Positions 27,610 to 35,841 of a DNA stretch of 64,000 nucleotides are shown in pieces. This DNA comes from Anaerolineae bacterium (GTDB lineage: Bacteria > Chloroflexota > Anaerolineae > Promineifilales > Promineifilaceae): contig JAHBVI010000017.1 in assembly GCA_019637635.1 (NCBI GenBank), forward strand, positions 1 to 64,000. The letters are read 5' to 3'. The notes under the pieces are model-generated. The model saw only the letters and a program-made list of their open reading frames with translations. It did not search any database and had not been told where the DNA came from. The number at the start of each line of letters is the position of its first letter. Within the stretch, counting starts at the first letter, position 1. Position numbers and translations under genes: made by a program.

Positions 27610-27816
27610 AGATTGGAGATTTGGCATGGTTCAACCAGTTGGTTTTCATCTTAACAATGACTACAACGGATTCTGAAATAAACGGATAGTTCTGTCGAGT
27701 AATCCGTTATTTTCCCTATCCGTTGTAGTCTCAATTTGTAAAGCAAGATATTCAACATTTGAACCATCACGGAGATTTATTTCTCAATCTCCAGTCTCCG
27801 ATCTCCAATCTCCAAA
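27590..27816. repeat. GATTAGA/AATCTCC array, acsV-acsE junction, split by an insert
   Basis: Left arm 27590-27622 (AGAGATTAGGAGATTAG...) and right arm 27781-27816 (CAATCTCC units) pair. They are separated by a 142-base element (27626-27767) instead of a short loop. The right arm ends at the acsE ribosome binding site (AAAGGAG). Confidence 0.8.
27626..27767. mobile_element. 142-bp MITE-like element
   Basis: Terminal inverted repeats ATGGTTCAA (27626-27634) and TTGAACCAT (27759-27767); inner arms GACTACAACGGAT (27659-27671) and ATCCGTTGTAGTC (27718-27730) form a long stem. No ORF. It sits in the loop of a heptamer hairpin. Confidence 0.5.
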
Positions 27817-27828
27817 AAGGAGAACCCT

Positions 27829-28764
27829 ATGTATATCATTGGTGAAAACATTCACATCATTTCGGCAAATGTCAAAGAGGCGCTCAAGGAGCGGAACGGC
27901 CGTTTCTTTCAAGATTTGGCCGTGCGCCAGGTAGCGGCGGGGGCCAACGCCCTTGACCTGAACCTGGGGCCGCGCAAAGCAGATGGTGAAGAGATATTCC
28001 CCTGGATGGTGGGACTGATGGAAGAAGTGGTGAATGTGCCGCTCTGTTTTGACAGCACCAACATTGTGGGCATTGAAGCCGGGCTGAAAAAGGTGACAAA
28101 AGTACAGCCCATCATCAACTCCACTTCGGCGGAACCGGAACGGCTGGAAAAAGTGCCCCTGGTAGCCAAACAGTACAACACCCGCCTGATCGCCCTGACG
28201 ATGGGCAAGAGCGGCATCCCGGTCGCCGCCGACGAACGGGTCAACATTGCCCTGGAATCGCTGATCCCCCGCGCCCTGGAGATTGATTTTCCCATCAGCG
28301 ACCTGATCATTGACCCGCTGGTGCTGACCGTTTCCGGCTGCCAGGAATACTGCCCGCACCTGATTGAAGCCGTGCGCACCCTGCAATTTGCCTGGGACCC
28401 GCCGCCGCCCATTTCCGTGGGGTTGTCCAACGTCTCCAATGCCGTGCCGCGTGAAAATCGGCCGCTGATCAACCGGGTCTACTGCGCCATGCTCATGGGC
28501 GTGGGGCTGCAAATGATGATCGCCGACCCCTTTGACGCACAGTTGAAGGAGGTGGTGCGGGTGATTGAGGCGCGGGATGGGAGTACGGCCGTGAACCGCC
28601 TCTACCTCTCCATCCACGACCACATCGCCAACATGGAAGAGCCAGACATCAACGACGTAGACCTCTACGACCCGGAACAGGCCGCTATCTGGAAGACCGT
28701 GGAAATTCTATTGAACAAAGTGATTTACGCAGATGCCTATCTACAACAGGAGGCGTTTGCTTAA
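27829..28764 (+). CDS. acsE: Methyltetrahydrofolate:CoFeSP methyltransferase
   Basis: 311-residue pterin-binding TIM-barrel enzyme that transfers the methyl group of 5-methyl-tetrahydrofolate to the cobalt of AcsC/AcsD. Characteristic segments are GENIHII at the start, GANALDLNLGP (pterin-binding Asp/Asn), CFDSTN and INSTSAE. It is about 50 residues longer than the Moorella enzyme (262), with the extra at the C-terminus. Strong ribosome binding site AAAGGAG. Followed by a CCGTGAA/CGATTAC repeat array. Confidence 0.95.
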   Translation: MYIIGENIHIISANVKEALKERNGRFFQDLAVRQVAAGANALDLNLGPRKADGEEIFPWMVGLMEEVVNVPLCFDSTNIVGIEAGLKKVTKVQPIINSTSAEPERLEKVPLVAKQYNTRLIALTMGKSGIPVAADERVNIALESLIPRALEIDFPISDLIIDPLVLTVSGCQEYCPHLIEAVRTLQFAWDPPPPISVGLSNVSNAVPRENRPLINRVYCAMLMGVGLQMMIADPFDAQLKEVVRVIEARDGSTAVNRLYLSIHDHIANMEEPDINDVDLYDPEQAAIWKTVEILLNKVIYADAYLQQEAFA

Positions 28765-28765
28765 G

Positions 28766-28815
28766 GCCGGTAATCCGTGAACCGTAACCCGTGAACCGAT
28801 TACCGATTACGGATC
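28766..28815. repeat. CCGTGAA/CCGATTA heptamer array, acsE-malic enzyme junction
   Basis: Units CCGTGAA, CCGTAAC, CCGATTA and CGGATCA in tandem, forming an imperfect hairpin that ends about 5 bases before the AAGGAGG site of the next gene. Confidence 0.8.
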
Positions 28816-28833
28816 ACCGCCAAGGAGGTCAAT

Positions 28834-30195
28834 ATGTTCACCGATAAAAAGCGCGTTGACATAGACGAACTGCTCAAAAAAGCGCAGAAACCGTCGGCCG
28901 ACGCCATGGCATTGCACCCGTTTTACCGGGGCAAAGTGGAAATGGCACTCAAATGCGCCGTGCGCGATCTGAATGATTTTTCGATCTGGTATACGCCGGG
29001 TGTAGCCGCCCCTTGCAAGGCGATCCAGGCCGAGCCAGAGCGCGTATTCGATTACACCAACAAATGGAACACCGTCGCCGTTGTCAGCGATGGCACACGA
29101 GTGTTGGGGCTGGGCGACATCGGCCCTAAAGCCGGCCTGCCGGTGATGGAGGGCAAAGCCCTGCTCTACAAATATCTGGGTGGCGTGGATGGCGTAGCCA
29201 TCATGCTGGACACCAAAGACCCGGACAAAATCATCGAAACCGTGTTGATGCTGCAACCGGCCTTTGGCGGCGTCAACCTGGAAGACATCTCCCAACCCAA
29301 ATGTTTCCGCATCCTGGACACCCTGCGCGAAAAGGCAGAAATCCCCATCTGGCACGATGACCAGCAAGGCACGGCTACCGTCACCCTGGCGGGGTTGATG
29401 AATGCGCTGAAGCTGGTAGGCAAACGCATCGAAGACGTAAGCATCACCTTTGTCGGCAGCGGCGCGTCCAATGTGGCCTGCTCGCGGCTTATCTTTGGCC
29501 GGGGGGCCGACCCGACCAAATGCACGATGGTGGACAGTAAGGGCATTCTGGGGCCGCATCGCCGCGACCTGGAAATGCGCCGCCATGAGTACGTGGACAA
29601 GTGGCGGCTGTGCCAGATTACCAACGGCGACCTGCGCCAGGGTGGTATTCCCGAAGCGATGGAAGGGGTGGATGTGGTCATCGCCCTCTCCACGCCGGGG
29701 CCGGGCACCATTTTGCCGGAGTGGGTGGAACGGATGAACAAAGATGCCATCGTCTTTGCCTGCGCCAACCCGGTGCCGGAAATCTGGCCCTGGGAAGCGC
29801 TGGAAGCGGGGGCGCGCATTGTGGCTACCGGTCGGTCAGACTTCCCGAACCAGGTGAATAACTCGCTGGGTTTCCCCGGCATCTTCCGGGGCGCGCTGGA
29901 CGTGCGGGCCAAGACGATTACGGACGAGATGTGTTTTGCTGCCGCCGAGGCGCTGGCTGACTTTATTGGCGATGACCTGGACGACGAACATCTGCTGCCG
30001 AGCATGGAAGATTGGCAGGTGTTTGCCCGTGAAGCGGCGGCGGTGGGCATGAAGGCGCAGGAACAAGGTGTGGCCCGTCTGACGAAGAGCTACGACGAAC
30101 TGTACCAACATGCGCTGGCAATGATCGGCCGTTCCCGCAACCTGACGCAAATGATGATGGATGAGGGGTTTATTGCCCCGGTACCGGAGGAGTGA
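28834..30195 (+). CDS. Malic enzyme (oxaloacetate-decarboxylating malate dehydrogenase)
   Basis: 453-residue malic enzyme of the short bacterial type without a phosphotransacetylase tail. It oxidatively decarboxylates malate to pyruvate with NAD(P)+. Seen motifs: YTPGVAAPC with the catalytic Tyr, [15 protein letters not shown] with the Lys, DDQQGTA metal site, [14 protein letters not shown]ossmann loop and NPVPE. The normal GxGxxA is VGSGASN. Its place in the middle of the acetyl-CoA locus suggests a link between acetyl-CoA assimilation and C3/C4 metabolism or NAD(P)H supply, which is inference. Contains no ACGGCCGT octamer. Confidence 0.93.
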   Translation: MFTDKKRVDIDELLKKAQKPSADAMALHPFYRGKVEMALKCAVRDLNDFSIWYTPGVAAPCKAIQAEPERVFDYTNKWNTVAVVSDGTRVLGLGDIGPKAGLPVMEGKALLYKYLGGVDGVAIMLDTKDPDKIIETVLMLQPAFGGVNLEDISQPKCFRILDTLREKAEIPIWHDDQQGTATVTLAGLMNALKLVGKRIEDVSITFVGSGASNVACSRLIFGRGADPTKCTMVDSKGILGPHRRDLEMRRHEYVDKWRLCQITNGDLRQGGIPEAMEGVDVVIALSTPGPGTILPEWVERMNKDAIVFACANPVPEIWPWEALEAGARIVATGRSDFPNQVNNSLGFPGIFRGALDVRAKTITDEMCFAAAEALADFIGDDLDDEHLLPSMEDWQVFAREAAAVGMKAQEQGVARLTKSYDELYQHALAMIGRSRNLTQMMMDEGFIAPVPEE

Positions 30196-30254
30196 TGCGT
30201 GATACGTAATGCGTGAGTGATTTTTCACGCATCACGCATCACTTGTCACGTAAT
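30192..30254. repeat. CGTGATG heptamer hairpin downstream of malic enzyme
   Basis: The malic enzyme stop TGA is part of the first unit (GAGTGATGCGTGATACG); right arm TCACGCATCACGCATCAC. Ends at the TGGAGG site of the flavoprotein gene. Confidence 0.85.
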
Positions 30255-30265
30255 GGAGGTTTGCC

Positions 30266-31171
30266 ATGTACGATTTAATTGTCATTGGTGGTGGGCCGGC
30301 GGGGTTGACGGCGGCCATTTACGCCATTCGCAAACGGTTGAACGTGCTGCTCGTTTCCGAAGATTTGGGCGGCAAGACGAACTATCACCTCAATCTGCCG
30401 GACGTGGAAAGTTACCAGGTGATTCGCGGCATTGAAGTGGTGAATAAGTTCAAGAGTGAGTTGGAATACCTGCACTTTACGCGCTTGATGGATCGGGTGG
30501 AGCAAGTGCAGAAAACGACCGATGGTTTTGTGGTCCGTACCATGCAGGGCAGCGAGCTGGAGACGCGGGCGGTGGTGCTGGCCACGGGCACACGCCAGGA
30601 GTGGTTGAACGTGCCCGGCGAGCGGGAGTACCTGTCTAAAGGGCTGTGTTACTCGGCTTTGAGCTATGCGCCGCTGTTTATTGATAAGGACGCGGTGGTC
30701 ATTGGCGAGGATGAACTGGCGCTGCGTTCGGCGGCAGAACTGGCAACGGTGGCCCATCATGTGCATGTGGTGGGGCCGTCGGAGCGGGCACTGCACACAC
30801 CGTTGGGGCAGAAGTTACAGACGGCGGCTAACGTCACCATCCTGCCCCATTACCAGGTGGCGCGGGTGGAAGGCAATGGCTACTGCCACACGGTGGTGGT
30901 CAAAGACCGGCTGGGTCAGGAAACAAAGTTGGAAGCCGACGGCACGTTTGTGGAGAAAGGGCTACGGCCGAATACCCAAATGGTGGCGGGTCTGGTGGAA
31001 TTGGACGGCCGTGGCTTCATCAAAGTGGACCCATATGCCCGTACCAGTGTGCCCGGCATCTTTGCCGCTGGCGACGTGACCAACATTTACGCCGAGCAGG
31101 TGTTGGTGGCGGTCGGCGAAGGCGTGAAGGCGGCGCTGAGCGCGTATGATTATTTGCTGCCGATGTTGTGA
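30266..31171 (+). CDS. Thioredoxin reductase-fold flavoprotein lacking CxxC
   Basis: 301-residue FAD protein of the thioredoxin reductase / ferredoxin-NADP reductase group. The FAD loop VIGGGPAGLTAAIYA and the C-terminal FAAGDVTN are intact. The redox CxxC of thioredoxin reductase is missing: the corresponding site reads GLCYSALSYAP, with one Cys. The expected NADPH-binding GxGxxA is GEDELAL, so pyridine nucleotide binding may be altered. Placed directly before the metV-metF fusion, it may pass electrons to methylene-tetrahydrofolate reductase or corrinoid activation; this is inference. Good TGGAGG site. Confidence 0.8.
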   Translation: MYDLIVIGGGPAGLTAAIYAIRKRLNVLLVSEDLGGKTNYHLNLPDVESYQVIRGIEVVNKFKSELEYLHFTRLMDRVEQVQKTTDGFVVRTMQGSELETRAVVLATGTRQEWLNVPGEREYLSKGLCYSALSYAPLFIDKDAVVIGEDELALRSAAELATVAHHVHVVGPSERALHTPLGQKLQTAANVTILPHYQVARVEGNGYCHTVVVKDRLGQETKLEADGTFVEKGLRPNTQMVAGLVELDGRGFIKVDPYARTSVPGIFAAGDVTNIYAEQVLVAVGEGVKAALSAYDYLLPML

Positions 31172-31240
31172 AAGATGGATGCGTGATGCGTGATGCGTGA
31201 CCCGTGAAATATCCTCACGCATCACGCATCACGAATGGAG
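31172..31240. repeat. CGTGATG heptamer hairpin, flavoprotein-metVF junction
   Basis: GCGTGATGCGTGATGCGTGA on the left faces TCACGCATCACGCATCACG on the right, ending at the TGGAGG site of metVF. Confidence 0.85.
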
Positions 31241-31247
31241 GGCTATC

Positions 31248-32717
31248 ATGCCTCTCTTTACCCCCGGACGGCGCTGGCAGCCGGCCTATTATCCGTTTAA
31301 GAAAGTGAGCAAGGGGCAGCGGGCGCTGGCCTTTGTGGAGCGCGTGAGCAAAGGGCCGCTGTTTGGCTGCCGGATGTGTGGCAACTGTTTGCTGCAAGAG
31401 ACGGCCTTTATCTGCCCCATGGAGTGCCCGAAGGGGGCGCGCAACGGGCCGTGCGGCGGCTCGACGGAAGCGCATTGTTACGTGGATGAGACACGGCCGT
31501 GCATCTGGTATGAAATCTACGAGCGCGCCTTCAAAATGGGGCGGCAGGAGATGCTGCTGGAAGTGCTGCCGCCGCTGGATTGGGACAAGGTGGGCGGCGA
31601 GACGTGGGGCGACGTGATGCGGCAGGTGCAGGTGGTGGGTACCAAAAAGGTGTTCACTGCCCTGGTGAAACGGGACAAAGAAGCCCGCGCCGCCACCTGG
31701 GACGCCGTGTTTCGCCCGGTGCGCCAGCCGGATTGGTGGCAGGGTGACGCTGAATACCACGCCCCCGCTTACGATGAACCAGTTTCGGAACTGGAGCGAC
31801 GGCTGAAGGCGGGCGAATTTGTGGTCACGGCCGAAGTAGCCCCGCCCATGAGCGCCGCCACGGGGGCGATGTGCCGCAATGTGGAATTGGTACGGCCGTA
31901 TGTAGCCGCCGTCAACTTCACCGACTGTCCCTCAGCCACGCCGCGTATGTCCTCCATTGCCTGCTCCACGATGGCGCTGCAACACGACGCCGAACCGGTG
32001 CTGCAAATTGCCGCCCGTGACCGCACCCGCACCGGCTTGCAGGCAGAAGTGCTGGGGGCCAGCGCGCTGGGCATTCGCAACATCCTTTGTCTGTCTGGCG
32101 ACCATGCCCGCATGGGGCCGCCGCCGCAGGGCCGCATGGATGTGATTGACATTGACTCCGTGCAGATGCTCTGGATTTTGCGGCGGATGCGGGATGAGGG
32201 GAAATATCTGGACGGCCGTAACCTCAAATTCCGCCCGCAATACTTCCTGGGTGCAGCCGGCGCGCCTTTTGCTTCCCGCCCCGAATTCCAGGCGATCCGC
32301 GAACACAAAAAGGTGAACGCCGGGGCGCAGTTCTTCCAGACCAACCTGGTCTATGACCCGGACGGGCTGGAAATCTGGCTGAACGAACTGGCAAAACGCA
32401 ATATCCTGGACAAGGTGTACATTCTCATCGGCATCACGCCGTTGAAGACCCTGAAAATGGCCCACTACATGAACGACGACGTGCCCGGCGTCTTCATTCC
32501 GCAGCCCATCCTCAAGCGGCTGGAAGCAGCCGGGGATGGCGTGGCCGAAGAAGGGGTGCAAATTGCTTTGGAACTCATCGAGGCGATCAAGGGCAAACAG
32601 GGCGTGAACGGCATTCACCTGATGGCGGTGGGCTGGGAAGAGATTGTGCCGCGTATCGTCACGGAGGTGGGTCTGGCCCGGCCACAACTGGCGCAGCCAG
32701 AGATATGCCTGAATTGA
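31248..32717 (+). CDS. metF: MetV-MetF fusion, methylene-tetrahydrofolate reductase
   Basis: 489 residues in two parts. Residues about 1-170 are a MetV-like cysteine-rich domain (GCRMCGNCLLQ, CPMEC, GPCGGS). Residues about 180-489 are the MetF TIM barrel (EVAPP at its start, SGDHARMGPPP, FFQTNLVYD). The enzyme reduces methylene- to methyl-tetrahydrofolate, the substrate of AcsE. In acetogens metV and metF are separate genes; here they are one protein with MetV first. Start chosen at 31248 with GGAGGG upstream. It overlaps the next gene by 13 bases. Confidence 0.92.
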   Translation: MPLFTPGRRWQPAYYPFKKVSKGQRALAFVERVSKGPLFGCRMCGNCLLQETAFICPMECPKGARNGPCGGSTEAHCYVDETRPCIWYEIYERAFKMGRQEMLLEVLPPLDWDKVGGETWGDVMRQVQVVGTKKVFTALVKRDKEARAATWDAVFRPVRQPDWWQGDAEYHAPAYDEPVSELERRLKAGEFVVTAEVAPPMSAATGAMCRNVELVRPYVAAVNFTDCPSATPRMSSIACSTMALQHDAEPVLQIAARDRTRTGLQAEVLGASALGIRNILCLSGDHARMGPPPQGRMDVIDIDSVQMLWILRRMRDEGKYLDGRNLKFRPQYFLGAAGAPFASRPEFQAIREHKKVNAGAQFFQTNLVYDPDGLEIWLNELAKRNILDKVYILIGITPLKTLKMAHYMNDDVPGVFIPQPILKRLEAAGDGVAEEGVQIALELIEAIKGKQGVNGIHLMAVGWEEIVPRIVTEVGLARPQLAQPEICLN

Positions 32718-33031
32718 CGGCAACGGGTCTGGCGCGGCGGGTACAGCAGTTGCGGGCCGAACTGGCGCAGGCATTTGGCGAAGATGTGCCGCGGTTTACG
32801 GCCACGGCCGTGACTCTGGGCGGCCAATCGGAATCCTTTGCGGACGTGGCTTTCAGTTTCCAACCGTTGCCCCTGGTGGGCATATTGGTTGTCTGCTGGC
32901 TGGGGGATGAGGAATTCCCCACCGCATACCAGATATTGTTTGACGCCCACATATCTCACCATTTGCCCACCGACGCCTGCGCCATCCTGGGCAGCATGTT
33001 GACGCGCAGATTTCTTAGCGCCTGTCGCTGA
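32705..33031 (+). CDS. Short DUF3786-family protein
   Basis: 108 residues matching the C-terminal half of DUF3786 proteins (FSFQPLPLVGILVVCWLGDEEFP, ILFDAHISHHLPTDA). Full-length members have about 200 residues and often sit near corrinoid or acetyl-CoA pathway genes; the role is unknown. The N-terminal part is missing, so this may be a short paralogue or a remnant. It starts inside the end of metVF, pointing to translational coupling. Confidence 0.7.
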   Translation: MPELTATGLARRVQQLRAELAQAFGEDVPRFTATAVTLGGQSESFADVAFSFQPLPLVGILVVCWLGDEEFPTAYQILFDAHISHHLPTDACAILGSMLTRRFLSACR

Positions 33032-33055
33032 TTTCTGAGATAAGGCGATTTCCAC

Positions 33056-33061
33056 TATAAT
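33056..33061 (+). promoter_or_regulatory. Perfect -10 box before mntA (possible leaderless start)
   Basis: TATAAT ends 6 bases before the mntA ATG, so transcription from it would begin at or next to the start codon. No convincing -35 box and no ribosome binding site are seen. Confidence 0.45.
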
Positions 33062-33067
33062 ACGCCT

Positions 33068-33487
33068 ATGAATCACCTCAACATCTCATTCCAAATAGAG
33101 GAGGTGGAACAGTTATTTGCCCAACAGGAAGTGCTGTTGGCGTATCTGTATGGCTCTCAGGCGCGTGGCGAGGCGGGTTTGTTGTCCGATGTGGATGTGG
33201 CTGTCTTGTTTGCGCCCAATTTGAGCAAACCGGATCGTTTCCGGCGGTTGCTCGAACTGAGTGGGCAATTGGGTGACATCTGGCAGCGCCATGATGTGCA
33301 GGTCATTGACCTGGCCGAAGCCACTCCTCTCTTGCGACATCGGGTGTATGTGGACGGCCGTGTCCTCTATTGTGCTGATGATGCTGTCCGTGTGAAATTT
33401 ATCCTGGACACGATGCGCGATTATGAGGATACCAGGCCCATCCGCCGTGTCAATGAAAAATACACCCTGGCCTATTTCGCCGATTAG
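33068..33487 (+). CDS. mntA: MntA-type nucleotidyltransferase antitoxin
   Basis: 139 residues with the minimal nucleotidyltransferase motif GSQARGEAGLLSDVDVAV (GSx10DxD). In characterised pairs the MntA antitoxin AMPylates the HepT toxin on a Tyr near its RNase motif. The HepT gene begins 2 bases after this stop. This pair lies inside the acetyl-CoA locus, between the DUF3786 gene and cooC, and may have its own promoter. Confidence 0.88.
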   Translation: MNHLNISFQIEEVEQLFAQQEVLLAYLYGSQARGEAGLLSDVDVAVLFAPNLSKPDRFRRLLELSGQLGDIWQRHDVQVIDLAEATPLLRHRVYVDGRVLYCADDAVRVKFILDTMRDYEDTRPIRRVNEKYTLAYFAD

Positions 33488-33489
33488 CT

Positions 33490-33909
33490 ATGACCGATCA
33501 AGAAACTGTTCTGGTAAGGCTGAACGCCTTGAAGAATTATCTCCAGGAATTGGATTACTATGCCCAATTCAGCCTGCAAGAGTTAACGGCTGATTTTGTG
33601 AAGTACCGGGCTACCCAACACAGTTTGCTTTTGGCGGCCCAGGCTGTTGTGGATATTGCCATGCATATTGTGGCCGGTGATTATGATGTGTCGGTGGAAA
33701 GCTATCGTCAGGCGATTGTGGAGTTGGGCAACAAAGGCGTGATCGAAGCCGAATTAGCGACGCAACTGGCGCCGTTTGCCGGATTCCGCAACATCCTGGT
33801 GCATGATTATCTGGTGGTTGATCCGGTGATTGTGGGCGATATTCTGCAAAACGGCCGTGCTGACCTGCGCGAATTTGGCAAACAAATCACCACCTATTTA
33901 CAAAAATGA
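33490..33909 (+). CDS. hepT: HepT-type RNase toxin
   Basis: 139-residue all-helical HEPN-domain toxin with the diagnostic Rx4HxY motif (RNILVHDY, about residues 98-105). It is an RNase when not modified by MntA, and cleaves tRNA or mRNA in characterised cases. Both active residues and the target Tyr are present, so it should be functional. Its stop overlaps the ATG of cooC (ATGA), which couples toxin translation to a nickel-insertion ATPase; an unusual arrangement. Confidence 0.9.
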   Translation: MTDQETVLVRLNALKNYLQELDYYAQFSLQELTADFVKYRATQHSLLLAAQAVVDIAMHIVAGDYDVSVESYRQAIVELGNKGVIEAELATQLAPFAGFRNILVHDYLVVDPVIVGDILQNGRADLREFGKQITTYLQK

Positions 33910-34679
33910 AACTGGCGATTAGTGGCAAAGGGGGTGTGGGTAAGACGACGCTGGCGGCGCTGTTGGCGCAGGCGTATGCCGACGCCGGGCAGCAGGTGTT
34001 GGCCGTAGACGCCGACCCGTCGCCGTGCCTGGCGGGGGCGTTGGGCTTCCCGGCGGAACTGCGGGCGCGGCTGCGTCCTATCGTGGAGATGGAAGAGCTG
34101 ATCGCCGAGCGCACCGGGGCGCAGCCGGGGTCGTTTGGCGGCTTTTTTACCCTCAATCCGCGCGTGGATGATATTCCCGAACGGTTCAGTGTGCTGCATC
34201 GTGGTGTGCGGCTGTTGGAGATGGGCACGGTGGAGACGGGCGGTTCCGGCTGTATTTGCCCGGAGAGCGCCATGCTCAAAACGTTGTTCACCCATTTGCT
34301 CTTCCGCAAAGATGACGTGTTGATCCTGGATATGTATGCCGGGGTGGAGCATTTGGGGCGGGCGACGGTGGATTTTGTGGATGCCCTGTTGATTGTGGTG
34401 GAGCCGACAAAGCGGAGTTTGGGCACGGCCGTGCAAATTCAAAAACTCGCCCACGATATTGGCCTGGAACGGCTGTGGCTGGTGGGCAACAAGGTGGGCA
34501 GCGAGGAAGAAGCCGAATTCCTGCACGCCCACGCCGCCGGTTTGCCCATTTTGGGGCTGCTGCCCACAGACGCCGGGGTACAGGAAGCAGATCGGATGGG
34601 CACGGCCGTGTATGACCATGTGCCTGCATTAAAAGAGGAAGCGATAAAAATGATGGAGAGATTAGAGATTAGAGATTAG
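33906..34679 (+). CDS. cooC: CooC/AcsF-type nickel-insertion ATPase
   Basis: 257-residue MinD-family ATPase with a deviant Walker A GKGGVGKTT and the metal-binding CxC as GCICPES. CooC/AcsF proteins load nickel into CODH or ACS with ATP. Starts with ATGA overlapping hepT. The C-terminus ERLEIRD plus its stop are encoded by GATTAGA tandem repeats, like the end of AcsV, so the native tail has been replaced or extended. Confidence 0.9.
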   Translation: MKLAISGKGGVGKTTLAALLAQAYADAGQQVLAVDADPSPCLAGALGFPAELRARLRPIVEMEELIAERTGAQPGSFGGFFTLNPRVDDIPERFSVLHRGVRLLEMGTVETGGSGCICPESAMLKTLFTHLLFRKDDVLILDMYAGVEHLGRATVDFVDALLIVVEPTKRSLGTAVQIQKLAHDIGLERLWLVGNKVGSEEEAEFLHAHAAGLPILGLLPTDAGVQEADRMGTAVYDHVPALKEEAIKMMERLEIRD

Positions 34680-34968
34680 AGCATTGGTTACAAGTTAAGC
34701 ATATTTTGAATTCGTCAAGCAGGTTCTACGGCCCCTATCGCCAGGGCATGAATGCCCTGGCTGGTCGGTAGCGCCGGATAAATCCGGCTGGCAGAGCATC
34801 CAGCCCCATTGATGGGGCGACGATGTTTAGCCCGGTGATTGATCACCGGGCGGTGTTGGTCAACAGAGGTTTTGTTTTTGCCCTTGACATTTGCCAGAAA
34901 ACCTTAACTTGTAAACAATGAGATTAGAGATTGGTTCGCTTCAATCTCCGATCTCCAATCTCCTTTAA
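34655..34968. repeat. GATTAGA/AATCTCC array between the two cooC genes, split by an insert
   Basis: AGAGATTAGAGATTAGAG at the left (34660-34680) and GAGATTAGAGATTGG...CAATCTCC units at the right (34921-34963), with the 239-bp element 34682-34920 between them. Confidence 0.75.
34682..34920. mobile_element. 239-bp element with terminal inverted repeats and four hairpins
   Basis: Ends carry TTACAAGTTAAG (34688-34699) and CTTAACTTGTAA (34903-34914), flanked by CATTG/CAATG. Inside are four hairpins in a row: 34740-34761, 34773-34788, 34803-34818 and 34830-34851, each with a 2-4 base loop. No ORF. It could be a MITE or a structured RNA. Confidence 0.5.
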
Positions 34969-34970
34969 CT

Positions 34971-35756
34971 ATGACTACAACAATCGCCCTGGCCGGAAAA
35001 GGCGGGGTGGGTAAAACCACCGTCGCCGGCATGATGATTAAATATCTGGCGCAGAACCAGTCCGGTTCCGTGCTGGCTATTGACGCCGACCCCAGCAGTA
35101 ATTTGAACATGGTGTTGGGGCTGGAACTGGGCTGGACAATTGGTGAAATCCGGGAGGACATGCTGGCGCAGGTGAAACAGTCGCTGACGGCAACGGGGGC
35201 GGCGATGGGGGCGCTGTCCGGCGGCGTGAGCAAACGGGAGTACCTCGATTACAACGTGCGTTCGTCGCTGGCGGAGGGCGACCGTTTTTGACCTGATCGC
35301 CATGGGACAGCCGGAGGACCGGGCTGTTACTGTGCCGTGAACCACAATTTGCGCGAGGTGATAGACAGCCTCAGCCGTCAGTACCGCTCCGTGGTCATTG
35401 ACAACGAGGCGGGCATGGAGCATCTCAGCCGCCGCACCACGCGAGATGTGGATCACCTGATTATCGTCAGCGACGCCACGCAGCGGGGGATTGTGGCCGC
35501 CGAACGCATTGCCGCGTTCCGGCACGAGCTGGATATTCGCATCACCAATAGTTATCTGGTGCTCAATCGGGCGCCACGGGAACTGCCGCTGCCGTTGCAG
35601 CAGCGGATCGGGCAGATGGATGTGCCGTTGTTGGGATTGGTGCCGGCAGATGAGGAACTGGTGGCGTTTGAGTACAGCGGACGGCCGTTAATCGAATTAC
35701 CCGACGATTCACCGGTGTACACGGCCGTAGCCGACATGATGCGCCATCTGCTGTAG
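34971..35756 (+). CDS. cooC: Second CooC/AcsF-type ATPase, two compensating frameshifts
   Basis: The translation is a MinD-family nickel ATPase with Walker A GKGGVGKTT and Switch DNEAGMEHLSRRT. Two indels about 30 bases apart interrupt it: an extra T in the TTTTT run near 35287 gives a stop, and a missing base near 35319 restores the frame. Corrected, the gap reads DLIAMGQPEGPGCYCAVNHN, which restores the CxC metal-binding motif. Total length is about 261 residues, normal for the family. The pattern favours sequencing errors, but a real lesion cannot be excluded. Last gene of the acetyl-CoA locus. Confidence 0.8.
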
Positions 35757-35841
35757 TTGACAGGGTGACGGAAAACTGTCCTGGTGAAACAATCTCCAGA
35801 CCAACCCCATCCCAATTACCGATTAAGGACTACCTTCTCCC

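Noticed and set aside
30266..31171. Calling the flavoprotein thioredoxin reductase
   Set aside because: The CxxC active site is absent (only GLCYSA), so a dithiol reductase function is not supported.
34971..35756. Two separate short genes, 34971-35291 and 35337-35756
   Set aside because: Both parts join into one CooC-type ATPase once two small indels are corrected, and the joined length is normal.
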